A stretch of DNA of 64,000 bases from Diphasiastrum complanatum (Eukaryota; Streptophyta; Lycopodiopsida; Lycopodiales; Lycopodiaceae): positions 19,266,688 to 19,330,687 of the forward strand of contig CM055102.1 in NCBI GenBank assembly GCA_029204225.1, written 5' to 3'. A program made the translations under genes and the position numbers. Each line of letters starts with the position of its first letter. Position 1 is the first letter of the stretch. Shown one piece after another: positions 32,783 to 44,400 of this stretch. Under the pieces are notes generated by a model that was not told the origin of the DNA, did no database searches, and saw nothing but the letters and a program-made list of their open reading frames with translations.

Positions 32783-33604
32783 GCTCCCCCTTGAACCTAT
32801 TAAATAAATAATTCCTAATGCCTCCCGATATTTCTTGAACATGCATGTGATGGGGATTAGAAACATAACAGTTCCCCTCACTATGTAGGTAGACATTAAC
32901 CACCATCATCAAACAATGGTGTTTCTTCAAATTGGAGCTGCATATACAACTGTTCAAAAGAATTATCTAGGCATCAACCAACTAAGTGGAATTTGGAGTC
33001 TTCTTCTTCCAAGGAAAGAATAGGTTGATCAGCACCAAGTTGAAGTCATTCGAGATCTCTGTCTCTTTTAACTTCATAAACAGATTCAGCCATATATGAT
33101 TCTTGCACAAAGGTCTTCAAAGCTGCATCTCCAAGGCAATTTGATAGATATATTGAACCATTTGGAATCTGAAACATGATTTGTGCTCCCCTTGCATGCT
33201 GCAATTCACCTGCAGGCTGCAAATCATAAACAAGATCTGATAGAGGGAAAGCAACTGGCTGATTTGGGCAGCAAACAACTTCATTAAAATTTGATTTCTC
33301 ACCTTGAGAAATCTCTTGTCTGATAGCAACGTGCAACTCCTGCTGAGGATCTTCCTGCATGCAAGTCATAAAGGTTTGTTCCTGTATGGAAGTAAAAACA
33401 GTATCCTCTTTATGAATCTACTTGTTTGCATAATTGAGACTCCTCTTCTTGAGAGTCTTCCTGCAAAACAATGATTAGAGGTTTCTCTTCTTGAGAACCA
33501 TTTTGCATGCATATATCTTGCACACAATTTGATGCATACAACTCCTCACGAGATTCTTCTTGCATTGCATCCTGCTCTAGACAAGACAAAAAATCATCAA
33601 TAGT
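32783..33604 (-). other. TR-GAG 3' internal region without Pol
   Basis: Between the gag end and the 3' LTR there are only short open pieces (33369-33046) with repeated Cys-Met-Gln-Glu-like peptides. No protease, integrase or RT motif is visible. The polypurine tract AGGTTCAAGGGGGAGC ends this part at 32783. Confidence 0.6.
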
Positions 33605-34645
33605 TTATTGAAACTCCCCCTCAAGGTGAGTTTCTGGAATCATTTCCTTCATTATAGAAGGTAGTTGCAGGTCTTCAGGAACTTGCATGCAATATTTCTC
33701 CATAATGGGAGACAAATTCATAGGCACATACATAGACACTGATTTCTCAGTATCATTCTGCATGCGCTTGGTGGAGGTTTGTGCAACATAGGCACAACTG
33801 TATTCAATTTCTTGATGATAAGAACACTCGGGCTTCTCATCTGGAAAGCCTTTTCCAAGTTGTCTGCTTCTATCAGCTACATCTGCAACTGCATGTATTT
33901 CTGCTTCTTGTTGTTTACCTTTGAATGCATTTTTGAAGTTATCTTGTGCCCTCTTGTCACAAAATGTTGTTGCATGTCCTGTCTTCTTACAGAATTTACA
34001 AGAAATATAAGGATTGAAGAAACAAGAACTTTTAGAATGTCCAACGTTACCACAGTGTTGACATTTGTTGTCCTTGCCCTTGCCTTTTTTCGCATATAAA
34101 GCTTTAGCTCCTCCTTGAGAAGGTGAACTTCCTTGCCGCATGAGATACTCCTCTCGAAGGCTTTGAATGGCCTCTTCAAATGATTTACCTGTAAGAATAG
34201 GTCACATGTAGATGTAGGAGGGTGGTAGTGCTCGCAACAGGTACGTAAGTTTCTCCTCCTTGGGAGCTATTCTACCTGCACTTTGTAGATCACTAAACAA
34301 AGATTGTAACTTGAAAAGAAAAGTATCACAATCTGAAATTTCATCCCACTTTAAACTAGTAAGTTGCTCAAACAGATATAAGATTTGAGTTTGTGATTTG
34401 GACTCAAATCTTTGAGCAAGTTCATCCCACATCTCCTTTGCTGTAGCAGAATCGGCAACAGTGAGAAAGATATCTTCCGAAACGGTTTGGGAAATAATTA
34501 CTTTAGTTGGAAATGGTCCCATCAACATAAGGCCACAGCTTCTCAGCTTGCAGGATCAGCCGAGTCTTTGATCTCTATGCAGGATAGTTGGATTCATCTA
34601 GGATCGTTGTCCATGCTTGAAAAGTAGAAGTAGAAGCCATAACTC
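33605..34645 (-). pseudogene. TR-GAG Gag protein, frame-broken
   Basis: From the ATG at the primer site: MASTSTFQAWTTILDESNYP, then stops, then LAQRFESKSQTQILYLFEQ and LTYLLRALPPSY (34528-34202), typical of copia Gag. The second open piece (34141-33605) carries two knuckles, CQHCGNVGHSKSSC and CKFCKKTGHATTFC, then a Lys/Gln-rich and Glu-rich tail unlike any Pol domain. Gag would bind element RNA. Two knuckles are one more than usual in copia. The breaks make this copy inactive as a protein source. Confidence 0.75.
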
Positions 34646-34654
34646 TGATACTAC
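34636..34654 (-). promoter_or_regulatory. TR-GAG primer-binding site overlapping the gag start
   Basis: On the - strand TAGTATCAGAGTTATGG follows the 5' LTR. This is the iMet primer site with one change, and its last bases form the gag ATG (MASTSTFQAW). Confidence 0.65.
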
Positions 34655-35632
34655 TATTATAAAATTGAGAATAGAGATAGAAAGGATCGTTAAATCGAGG
34701 TTTATTAATCTAGGAATCCTCGATGGTCTTCTACAACTCAAAATAGATCAAAATCAGCAACATGCAAGCAACTGCAGTGACATGCAATCAACATGCAAGC
34801 AACTGTGGAAACATGCAAGCAATCTGAAAAATTCTAGAGGCACGCATACAACATGCATGGATAGTACTTGCACATGCAAATGGAAAAACCAGATTGACTT
34901 ATGATTGCTTCTATTCATAAGGAATGATAGAATCTATGCAGTAAAAATCTTGTGTAATTGATTTGATTCAATTCTGACTATCCACTGTGGAGAAATGAAG
35001 GAACAAACAAATCAGATCTAGCGCCCAATCAGATCTGAATGATGGCTGTTCTGGTCATGGAAACAATTTTATTGAAGCTAAAAAGCATAGGAATGGTAGC
35101 GCCCTCCTCCAAGGATCAGTATGCAACTGTCCTCATTGAAATCTGATGAGAGGAGAGGGAGAAACATGAAAAATGATCAGATCAGATCCTACTGCGACCA
35201 ACTGCCAAAATTAGATCAAGCAAACAATGAAAAATGATGAAGATGGAAGATAATTCCATTCAACACACTCCTCCAAATCGTGGAGGTTCTATTTATAAGA
35301 AATGATGTATGTAAAATGCTTTGCATGCTGCTGCCAAGTGTCCAAGTTAGGTGGCAACTTGCATGTCTAATTGCATGTGCCTAATTTGTCATGCATGCAT
35401 CTTGCATGTCGCATGCAAACTAGGATATGTGGCAAACTAACTTTTTCTCCCCCATGCACATATGCATGGGGGTCTACCAAACTCAAGTGGACAAGTGGCA
35501 TCATCATGCAAGATGGCCCTCCACAAGTTTGTACTAAATGTCTTTTGCCTAAGTTTATTTGGGCCTTAACTTTGGCCCCAAATAAAACCATGTGCTATGT
35601 TTTATTTATTTAACTATGTTTATATTTCAACA
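34655..35632 (-). repeat. TR-GAG 5' LTR
   Basis: 978 bp; nearly the same as the left LTR with a few indels and substitutions. It includes the same CATGCATGC cluster (about 35370-35470). Confidence 0.85.
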
Positions 35633-35637
35633 ATTTC

Positions 35638-36102
35638 GAGTCACCTCAACACTTTCAAAAATCTTATGGAGCAGATGACTGCAATTGGCTCAGTCATAGA
35701 AGATTCCGATGCACTCATGACTCTTTATTGAGTCTACTTGAAGCCTACAAAAATTGGGTAATGGCAATTTCTACCCATGAGCACCTCACTCTATCAAGAA
35801 TAATTTCGCTGCTCCTACAAGAGGAGATCAGAAGATCAGTATCCTCCTTAGGTTTAGGATCGGATCCTCAAGCTCTATATTCAAAGAATCATAAGTTTAG
35901 ATCCAAGAGATCTACAAAGTCAGGCGATACTGACAAGAAGAGCAACATGCAGTCCTCTGGACCAAATTCCGGTCCAGGATCGACTTCAAGCCCTTCATCA
36001 TTCCAACTTGTGGAGAAACTATTCTGCAGATACTATAAGAGGACTGGCCACGAAATCAAAGACTGCCAAACTTTGAAGTACAACAACGACAAGAAGAAAT
36101 AG
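35638..36102 (+). pseudogene. Copia D gag, 3' part, with altered zinc knuckle
   Basis: It resumes as SSHLNTFKNLMEQMTAIGS and continues LLEAYKNWVMAIS after a frame break near 35730. The knuckle reads CRYYKRTGHEIKDC (about 36025-36066): the second Cys is a Tyr, so zinc binding would be weakened. Ends at a TAG at 36100. Confidence 0.7.
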
Positions 36103-36109
36103 TTCCAAC

Positions 36110-37185
36110 AACAAGCACATATTGCTACAGCCAGTCACTCGAATCAGCAACAACAAGAAGAAGATGAAGCAGCTTTCATGACCAAAGTCGGAGAACAACA
36201 GGATATCAATTCCTGGTATCTAGACTCTGGAGCAACTCAACACATGACTCACCATCGCGACTAGTTCAAAGACTACAAGTCATTCACCCACTCTCGAGTT
36301 GTGCAACTTGGAGACAACTCATCACATTCAATCGAAGGTGAAGGAACAATCAGAGTTGAATTCAAAAGAGGTGAGGTCAAATTGTGGTCCAACGTTTTTC
36401 ACATTCCAAATCTGACCAAGAATCTACTCTTAGTTAGCAGAATCACCGATTCAGGTCGGAGAGTCAAATTCGATACAGAAGGCTGCACAATCCTTGACAA
36501 ATCCTGGAAGGTTCTAGCCTACGGAAGAAGAAGCGGCTATCTTTACAAACTCAACCATTGCTACTCTTCTAACAGTCAAGCTCTTCACACAACCACTTCT
36601 GAATCAACTGATATGTTGTGGCATTTCAGACTTGGCCATTTTAACTACAAAAATATTCAACAAATGTCAACTCAGAGTCTAGTACAAGACCTCCCTTCAG
36701 TCAACAAGCCAACTTCTCCATGTGAAAGCTATATTATCAACATGCCTGCTAGAAGTCCCTTTAGTTCAGACTCAGTTCATACATCCAAGGGCTTGCTTGG
36801 CCTTGTACACAATGACATTTGTGGCCTGATGCAGACTGCTTCCACAGAGGGAGCGCTCTATTTCCTAACCTTCATCGACGACTTCTCTCAAAGGACTGCA
36901 ACCTACTATATGAAGAACAAATCAGAAGCATTCAAGTTCTTCAAGCAGTTCAAAGTGTCTGCAGAAAACCAGACCCAGAGGAAGATCAAGGCTCTATGCA
37001 CAGATGGAGGGGGAGAGTACATCTCCACAGAATTCAAGGAGTTCTGCAAGGCCAACGAGATACTTCAACAATATACAACCAGCTACTCACCTCAGTCCAA
37101 TGGTGTAGTTGAGCGGAAGAACCGAACACTCATCAAAAGTGCCAAGAGCATGATGGCCCATGCCTCTCTTCCAAAAAAATTCTAG
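36110..37185 (+). pseudogene. Copia D protease and integrase
   Basis: Protease WYLDSGATQHMT (about 36217-36252). GAG-pre-integrase and integrase follow in a 294-codon open run from 36301: VFHIPNLTKNLLLVSRI, MLWHFRLGHFNYKNIQ, FIDDFSQRTATYY, CTDGGGEYISTEF and PQSNGVVERKNRT, so D, D and E are all present. The CX2C of the zinc-binding part is altered (CESYIINM). The open run stops at a TAG at 37183, within the normally continuous KKFWAEAV motif. Confidence 0.75.
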
Positions 37186-39150
37186 GCAGAAGCTGTTACT
37201 ACAGCTGCCTACTTGTAGAATCAATCCATCACCAAAGCCTTGAATGGCAAGACACCTTATGAGGTATGGACATGATCGAAATCATCACTCAAACATATTT
37301 GAGTGTTTGGATGCATCGCTTTCGTTCAGATCTCTGAGGATCTTAGAAGAAAGCTAGATGACAAGAACAGAAAAACGATCTTCATCGGCTATTCCCCAGA
37401 CCACAAGGCAAACAAACTCTACAATTTGGATACCGAGAAGGCATTCACCAATAGAGACGCCATTTTTGTGAAAGTCCAGTTCATCGACCACAAAGGAAAA
37501 GCTGCTGATAAATTCGACTTTGGGATCGAACAACCAGTCAATTTGGATCCAAAAATTCAACTGCAAAATCTCGATGCTAACTCAGATGATGAGTCAAAAT
37601 CTCAACGAGTCAACCCACATCAAAGGACCGAAGTTCAACCCATAAGGTCAAACAAGTCCAGACAACCTCCATCCAGATTTATGGATGATCCGGTCTGCTA
37701 CTTTGTGCAGGAACCGACCACAGTTTCTGAGGCAATGTCTACTCCTGATGCTGACCAGTGGAAATCAACGATGGACACCGAATTCGATTCTCTGTTGGAG
37801 AATCAAACATGGACACTCACTGAGCTGCCAAAGGACCGAAATCCAATTCCATGCAAATGGATATTCAAGGCAAAGTACGACGCTAAAGATAGGCTAAATC
37901 GTTACAAGGCCAGGCTAGTCACCAAAGGCTTTTCCCAGATTCTAGATTTGGATTGCTCATAAACCTTCAGCCCAGTCGTCAAACATGCTTCGATCCGCCT
38001 ACTTCTCTCCTTTGCAGCTGCAGCAGATCTCGAAGTCCATCATGGATGTCCAGACCCAATGGAACCATCAAAGAGAATATCTATATGACACAACCAGAGG
38101 GATAGAACTCAACGACAAGCAACATCACAAGGGTATGCAAAATTCACAAGGCGCTCTACGGGCTGAAACAGTCACCCAGAGCCTGGTTCCAGAAGATCAA
38201 TGTATTTCTTTTAGAGAATGGTTTTATTCCAAACTCACCAGACTCGAATGTTTACTTCAAGTTTGTATCAGATTACTTCATCACCATCACTCTCTACGTA
38301 GATGATACACTCACATTCAATAATAATCTGAATATGATGAAGGATACAAAATGCATGTTGGCCCATGAATCAATAACACTTAGGAGAGTCCTGAACTTCT
38401 CAAATTTTTCACGACCAAGTCCTTTTGTGAAGATATCTGCAACTTGGGAGGAAATGAAGCGCTACCCGTTTCAATCCATCATCGGCTCACTAATGTATGC
38501 AATGATTTGCATGCGATTAGACCTTGCATATTCGATCAGTACACTCAGCCAGTTCTTGTCAAATCCAGGTGTAGTTCATTGGAAAGTGCTAACAAAGGTC
38601 ATGAAGTACATCCAAACAACCAAAATTCTCAGCATATGTACGGAGGCAGCTAAACTGCCAACATCCTTGAAGTCTACACAGATGCGAATTGGGCAGGAGA
38701 TGTCGACACTAGAAAATCAACTTCTGGATTTGTATTTTTATGCAACCAAGGCCCAATCTCATGGAACAGCCGGAAACAAACTTCAGTTGCATTATCATCA
38801 ACGGAATCCGAATACATAGCTGCCACAAATGCAACCAAAGAGGCAATCTGGCTAAGACAACTTCTCGCAGACCTGAACCTTGCACAACCGCTTCCTACAA
38901 CAATCTATTGTGACAATCAAAGCACAATAGCACTTTCTCTCAATCTGAGATTTCACTCTCGAAGCAAACATATAGAAATCAGGTATCATTACCTTAGAGA
39001 GAAAGTGCACAACAAGGAAGTAGAACTGGTTTTCTACAAAACAGACTACATGGCAGCAGATTACTTCACAAAGGCTCTATCAAAGGAGCAACATCTTAGA
39101 TTTAACGATATGTTAAATCTGAAAATAAAAGTTTTTCAAAATCCTCATTA
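37186..39150 (+). pseudogene. Copia D RT and RNase H (degraded)
   Basis: 37303-37962 holds the integrase tail and RT start: FIGYSPDHKANKLYNL, MDTEFDSLLENQTWTL, CKWIFKAKYDAKDRLNRY and KARLVTKGFSQ. The next part is deleted and shifted; LYVDDTLTF, the catalytic YVDD, is at about 38295-38320. RNase H is well preserved at about 38670-39150: YTDANWAGDVDTRKSTSGF, LSSTESEYIAATNATKEA, SRSKHIEIRYHYLRE and DYFTKALSK. Confidence 0.75.
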
Positions 39151-39158
39151 AGGGGGAG

Positions 39159-40060
39159 TGTTAGATTTCTTATGCTCAGTCTTAAAAATCGTTAAGTAAT
39201 GAGCATCTTGAAAACAGAAGGCCGACAACATTATTTCGGACCTTCACATATTTTCTTTAAGTTTTTTCCATTTATACCTTAAATGATTTAAGGCACCTTT
39301 GCTTTTTCCCTTCCTCGCCCTTTTTCCGTGCCTTCACGAAAAAAGTGACACACCGGCCAGAATGACTTAAAAACCATTTCTGGACCACCTTCGCCTTTTT
39401 CGCCTCTTTGCGAAAAATGCGACACTAAACCTAGAATGCCTTAAAACCATTTTTTGGCACCTTCGCCTTTTTGGGCCTCTTTGCGAAAAATGCGACACTA
39501 AACCCAGAATGTCTTAGAACCATTTTTTGAGCACCTTCGTCTTTTTCCCTACCTTAAACTAAGGCACCTTCGGTTTTTTCGCATTTTTCCTACATTGGCA
39601 AACCAACGTTGCCAAACGTATCAGCAACCCTAAAAACAGCTGGACAACCAAATATCCAAAAGGCGGTGAAGCGGTTACCAGCTTTGTACATATGCAAAGA
39701 CTGGCGTAAATAGCCTTAAAGGCTTGTAAGATATTTTCTCTCTTGTAAATCTCTATATTAGCTGAATCAAGCTATGTAAGCGTGAAGAAAAACAATTGAA
39801 TTTTCTTTGTCAATCAGAGTTATCTGTAGCCAGCATTATCACGCTCAACAAATTGAAGTTATTACTTCAAGCCATTGTACTCACTGTTGATATTTATCGG
39901 AGTGCAATTTTTGTCTCACTACTGCGTTGTTCTTTTGCGTAAACTGTATGAATTCTTCTACTTGTATATTTCTGCTGCTAACTATTGAGTTTTCGTTCCT
40001 ACACGCCTACGCTTTGAGCAACCGAGCCTCCGCTGCGCTCATGACCACCGTTTTTCGACA
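39159..40060 (+). repeat. Copia D 3' LTR (902 bp)
   Basis: It starts TGTTAGATTTC after AAGGGGGAG and ends TTTCGACA. About 39290-39560 contains two to three tandem units of about 72 bp with CACCTTCGCCTTTTT and TTTGCGAAAAATGCGACACT. Confidence 0.85.
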
Positions 40061-40567
40061 AGTCCATGAGCTCGTAGCCACACGTGAGAGGTCATAAGTA
40101 GACCATAAACCTTCGACAAATATTATTGATAGTCGCTCGAAAATTGTTTCTCAATGCATTATCTTTATTTGATTATTGTTGGTGGTGATCATGTTGGTGT
40201 GACATGCAAATTGAGATCGTAGGAATGCCTTTCAATAAAAAGGAGGGATGCATAGATATGCCAGTAATTTTTTTTGCTAGATATGACTTGCATATAAAGG
40301 TTCATTTAAAACATGAGCATGCGTGCGAGAAAATCAATTAGAGAGACATGAATTTTTTCTATTAACATATGCATATAGAGGCGCATCTAAAAGATCGAGT
40401 TCTTGCAATAAAATTCTTAGCAATGTGACAAAACATTTTGTGAGCACATACCCTTTAAAAGCACTCCTTTTAATGTTGACTTTGATAGAAGCTACTTGAA
40501 CACAAGAAAGAGCTCCTTGGAACACGAAGTGAAGAGGAAGTAGGCTGCAGAAGGAGAAGGCGTGGCC
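40061..40567 (+). promoter_or_regulatory. Upstream region of ORC5
   Basis: About 500 bp between the copia LTR and the ORC5 ATG. A TATA-like TATAAAG lies at 40293-40299, about 270 bp before the start codon. No other element is recognised. The gene's promoter is therefore directly bordered by an LTR. Confidence 0.4.
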
Positions 40568-41404
40568 ATGGCGATGCCGACGGCGAGCTCTTCTCTCGCA
40601 AAGAAGAAGAAGAAGAAGACAGAGCAGAAGAAAGGAGGAGGTCTGACAGTGGCAGTTGTGTTGGAGGCGGTGGAGATGGACGTAGAGGCTGCTGCATTCG
40701 ATGATATGAAGGAGATGAGTTTTGTAGACAAGCTTGTGCCTGTGGAAGAGCATGCCAGTGTTACCCCTGGGAAGCAGAAGCGATTGCAGACGGTGGCAGC
40801 AACCCCCAGCATTGTTCGCAGAACTAGAAGCCAGATCAATGGATCGCACCCACCTTCGCCTTTGGTTAAATCCAGCCCGAAAGCTCGCAGGCAGTCCAGC
40901 AGCTCAGGAGCAGTGCGAGAAGTGTCCAATGCTGGTGCTTGTTCTCGCAGGGAAGGAAGCTCTTGGGTTGCAGCAGAGCAGCCTGCAGAGAACTGCATTT
41001 ATTGGGAAGAGCTTCAGGAGGTGTTGATGGAAGAGTTTCCTGGGCGCGCCTCTGAGATCGGGAAGCTTTTGCGCATCCTTGGACAGCCATGGGATGTGTT
41101 GCCGCCTGTGTTCGTCTATGGCGGACCGGCAACAGGCAAGACAAGCGTTGTTGTTGAGGTTTTGAAGCAGCTGCGTAGGCCTTTTGCGTATGCAAGCTGC
41201 AGGTCTTGCCACAGTCCCAGGATACTGTTTGAATCTATTGTCAATCAGCTCACTGATCACGAACGCGTCTCAAATAACAATTACGGAAGCTTCAAGAAAT
41301 GTGACAGAGTAGCTGAATTTGTTAGACTTTTGCCAGATGCATGTGAGCAAGCTATTGCCAGGAGCATCAAGAAGAAGCAAAGTCCCGTGATCTCTTATGC
41401 AGAA
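40568..41404 (+). CDS. ORC5: ORC5 exon 1
   Basis: The start is ATG 40568 (MAMPTASSSLAKKKKKK). It ends before GTATAC in phase 0. Contains Walker A. Confidence 0.85.
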
Positions 41405-44400
41405 GTATACCCTTATTTCATTCTTTTAGGCTTTACTTGATCCTTACTGTTTGATCTCCAACATTGTTCTTTTCAACTTACAAATAGCTTTTTTCAACTT
41501 ACAAATAGCTTTTACCAGCTTTGATGTATATTTTGGATCTGTCTATGCAGCACAGAAGGGTAAGCCCACATCATTATCTGAAGACAGCATGTGGGCACTT
41601 GTTCTTCAGATGTTGAATGCCGATCTTTCTGGGTCTAATGACGCCGTCAGTGACTTGAATTCTCCGTGTGATTCGTCTAGTTTGCTCAGCTTCTCAAATT
41701 CACATGTAGTCTACCTTGTCATAGACAATGTGGAGCTGTTGAGAGCTTGGGCTGGTGGACTGAATCTTTTTAATGTGCTTCTGAAGCTCTGCGAATTGAC
41801 AAGGCTACCTAATCTCGGCATCATCTTAATTAGCAATGTGGGTTTAGATGGGTTTATGTCAGGCACAGGGTTCCGCGAGCCACAGCCGCTGTACTTCAGG
41901 GGATATACGGACGAGGAGCTTCATCAAATTCTTCTCAAAGGCCAGCCCAATGCTGATTTGTATTCTTCCTTCCTCCAGTAAGTCACACCTGACCTTTGTG
42001 AAACTTCAAATCCAAGCACTTTGTAGCAGTTATCCACAATTATAAAAGTGGGAGTTTAGCAATTGCTGTCGATCACGTGTCAGACGATTATATGAGAGAT
42101 TAGTCACAAAGAGATATAAGAAAAGGTTAGAAATTAATCAGTTATTATAAGTGGTGAGTCGTTGCAGACTTCCCAACCTCACACCTGCTGCACACGTCGT
42201 GAGGACTTATAGAAGAAAATTTGAGGGGCAAAAACAGAAGTCCCAGCCAACCAGAATGAGCCCTGCAACCCCGAATCTTAAACCCCCTCTCCCACCCCCG
42301 CGGTCATGATGCCTTACAGGCACCCATCCACACCAGATTAATTTGTGATCCGTGCGCCCTACTGATTCCAGCGATTCCTTCCATCACAACCATTTGGTAG
42401 CCAGCAGAACCATAATTTGAAGCTACAAAACTTGTTAACATTTGATGCTGACATTCAACTACGGTAGTGGTGTAACCACAACAGTGGTTATGTAACCACT
42501 TTCACGCTTGAAGAAAATGCGCGTAGTGGAGAGAGGGTGCACTAGTCAGCTTGTGGTAGGATAAGCTGGAACATAAAGAGATGTAGCGTATTCAACATTT
42601 GCATGAATCAGAGAACGGTTTTCGTGTGAGAAATGAATGCTTAGATTGTTTCTTGGTTTCGTGGCATTCACTCTGTTCCTGCTTGAATAGGTTACATTCA
42701 CTTGTGTTTGTTTCTTGTTATGGTATCAGAGCTTCCCAAGCTTCCTTTGAGGTTGATTTCTGTCAGTTCAGCCTGTGGTTTGATTTCTGCACCAGAAGCA
42801 ACCTCCCACAAATCCTTCTCAATCAGTAGCATTTTCATTTTTAGCTTCCAGGAACCAAAGTTGTCTTCATCAAACCTCTCTATCAACCTGATTTCAGAAC
42901 CCATTTTGATTTTAGAGAAGTGCGTGCTACGATGAGGGCTATTACAAGCAATGATTGCGGAACAGATTCCCTTCAAGAAACTCTGGGGAAAACAGTCATT
43001 AGTTCATCTGCTTCAAGATGAGCTCCTCCTTACTGTGAGAAAAGCACTGCTTAGGTGAGAAGAGTGCTGCTTAGGATTCGTCCTTCCTTCCAACGTTTCA
43101 GAAATGTTGAAGATGGTGCAGGTTGACTCCTTCTCTTCAATATATGATTGCAGGTGAATGTCAATGAAGGATTCGAAAGCTTGGTTTCTTGGCTCTGATA
43201 CCATAACAAGAAACAAGCACAAGTGAATGTAACCTTTTCAAGCGGGAACAGAGTAAATGCGTCAAAACCAAGAAACAATCCAAGCATTTATTTCTCACAC
43301 GAAAACAAGAACTGTTCTCTGATTCATGCAAATGAAATGTGAAATACGCTGCATCTCTTTATGTTCCAGCTTATCCTACCACAAGCTTATCCTACCACAA
43401 GCTGACTCGTGCACCCTTCTCTCCACTACGCACATTGTTTTCTTCAAGCGTGAAAGTGCTTACATAACCATTGGTTATGAGGCAAAAGAGTTGAAATTCT
43501 GTTAGGATCTAGTGCAGTATGCAGATCACATCACACAATCACCATAGCCACTGCTCACAAGCTCTCAAAGATGGCACAACAAAAGTTAATAGATTACAAA
43601 GAAACACTTTACATATAGAGTATTCACAAACTGCATGAAAAGGCAGGTGTCCTAAAATTGGCCTACCACCTGTCAAACTAAGGTCGGGCCCAATATGGCC
43701 AAATTCGACCAACAAACTTGGGACATGCCCCCAAGTATAGCAAGTACTGTAAATAACTCTGTACAGGCTAATTCTTCCTATGTGTGGCTACCCGGCTAAC
43801 CCAAGTAGCCGTCCACCAATATGTGTGTACCTCCAAGCTAGCCCATATTTCCCTCCAAACGAGAAATTTCCAAGCTACAGATGTGTGTGTCAATGCAGCT
43901 ATCACCTGACTCGACAATGCCACTGCCGATCATACCTGTGAGAGCGTTCCTCCAAAACGCCACTTGACGTTGGTTGGTTCGAACCCCAAAAGTTGAACCT
44001 GATCACAAGAATTTTTCACCTGTAACCGGCATACCATGCCTACCTAACCTGTGATTGCTTGCCCTCTCAAAATTGTCGCCAATGATGAGTAGTCACGCCG
44101 CCAAACTGCACTCCCGTCGCCAATACTAGCTTTCTCCACACAATTCCGCTACCATTCACCTCCATACTACATTTATCACTTCCAAACACCCTGTTACCCT
44201 GTCAGGAGTAAGTAATAATGATTCTGAAGCGATAATGCCTCATTGTACCGTCCTGTAGCAGGTTTCACCAGCCAAAAATTGCCCCAAATTTGGCCCTACG
44301 GTACCCAAATGGCGAATGTAGCCCATCACTAGGTCACCCGCACTCCGCTCGATAGAATGGTGATGAAAACTCCTTGAAATGCATTTCTCCCTGCTCTATG

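Larger units (their letters stand above)
31837..35632 (-). mobile_element. Nested Gag-only LTR retrotransposon (TR-GAG type)
   Basis: Two LTRs (31837-32782, 946 bp, and 34655-35632, 978 bp) in direct orientation flank an internal part whose coding strand is minus. The primer site is on the - strand next to the right LTR and the polypurine tract is on the - strand next to the left LTR. Flanking pentamers GTTTC and ATTTC are a target-site duplication with one change. Removing the element restores copia D gag. Only gag-like sequence is coded; protease, integrase and RT are absent, so it must be mobilised by another copia element. Confidence 0.85.
31020..40060 (+). mobile_element. Copia element D, with a nested element inside its gag
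   Basis: Order: truncated 5' LTR (31020-31329), iMet primer site (31330), gag start, a nested 3.8-kb element (31837-35632), rest of gag, protease, integrase, RT, RNase H (to about 39150), polypurine tract AAGGGGGAG, and a 902-bp 3' LTR (39159-40060). The last 310 bp of the 3' LTR match the 5' LTR with only a modest number of changes. Gag resumes in the right place after the nested element. Several stops and an RT deletion inactivate it. Confidence 0.85.
42471..43487. mobile_element. Head-to-head copia LTR pair with a truncated gag
   Basis: An LTR on the + strand (42471-42720) is followed by its primer site TGGTATCAGAGC (42721-42732). An inverted copy of the LTR occupies 43204-43487, with its primer site on the - strand (43203-43192). 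Between them only one leader and the first 50 or so codons of gag remain (MGSEIRLIERFDEDNF, - strand, ATG near 42903). Such a two-left-ends structure is expected from self-integration or inversion. Confidence 0.75.

Noticed and set aside
40334-40998. - strand open frames opposite ORC5 exon 1
   Set aside because: They are shadows of the real + strand exon, Ser/Leu-rich and without domains.
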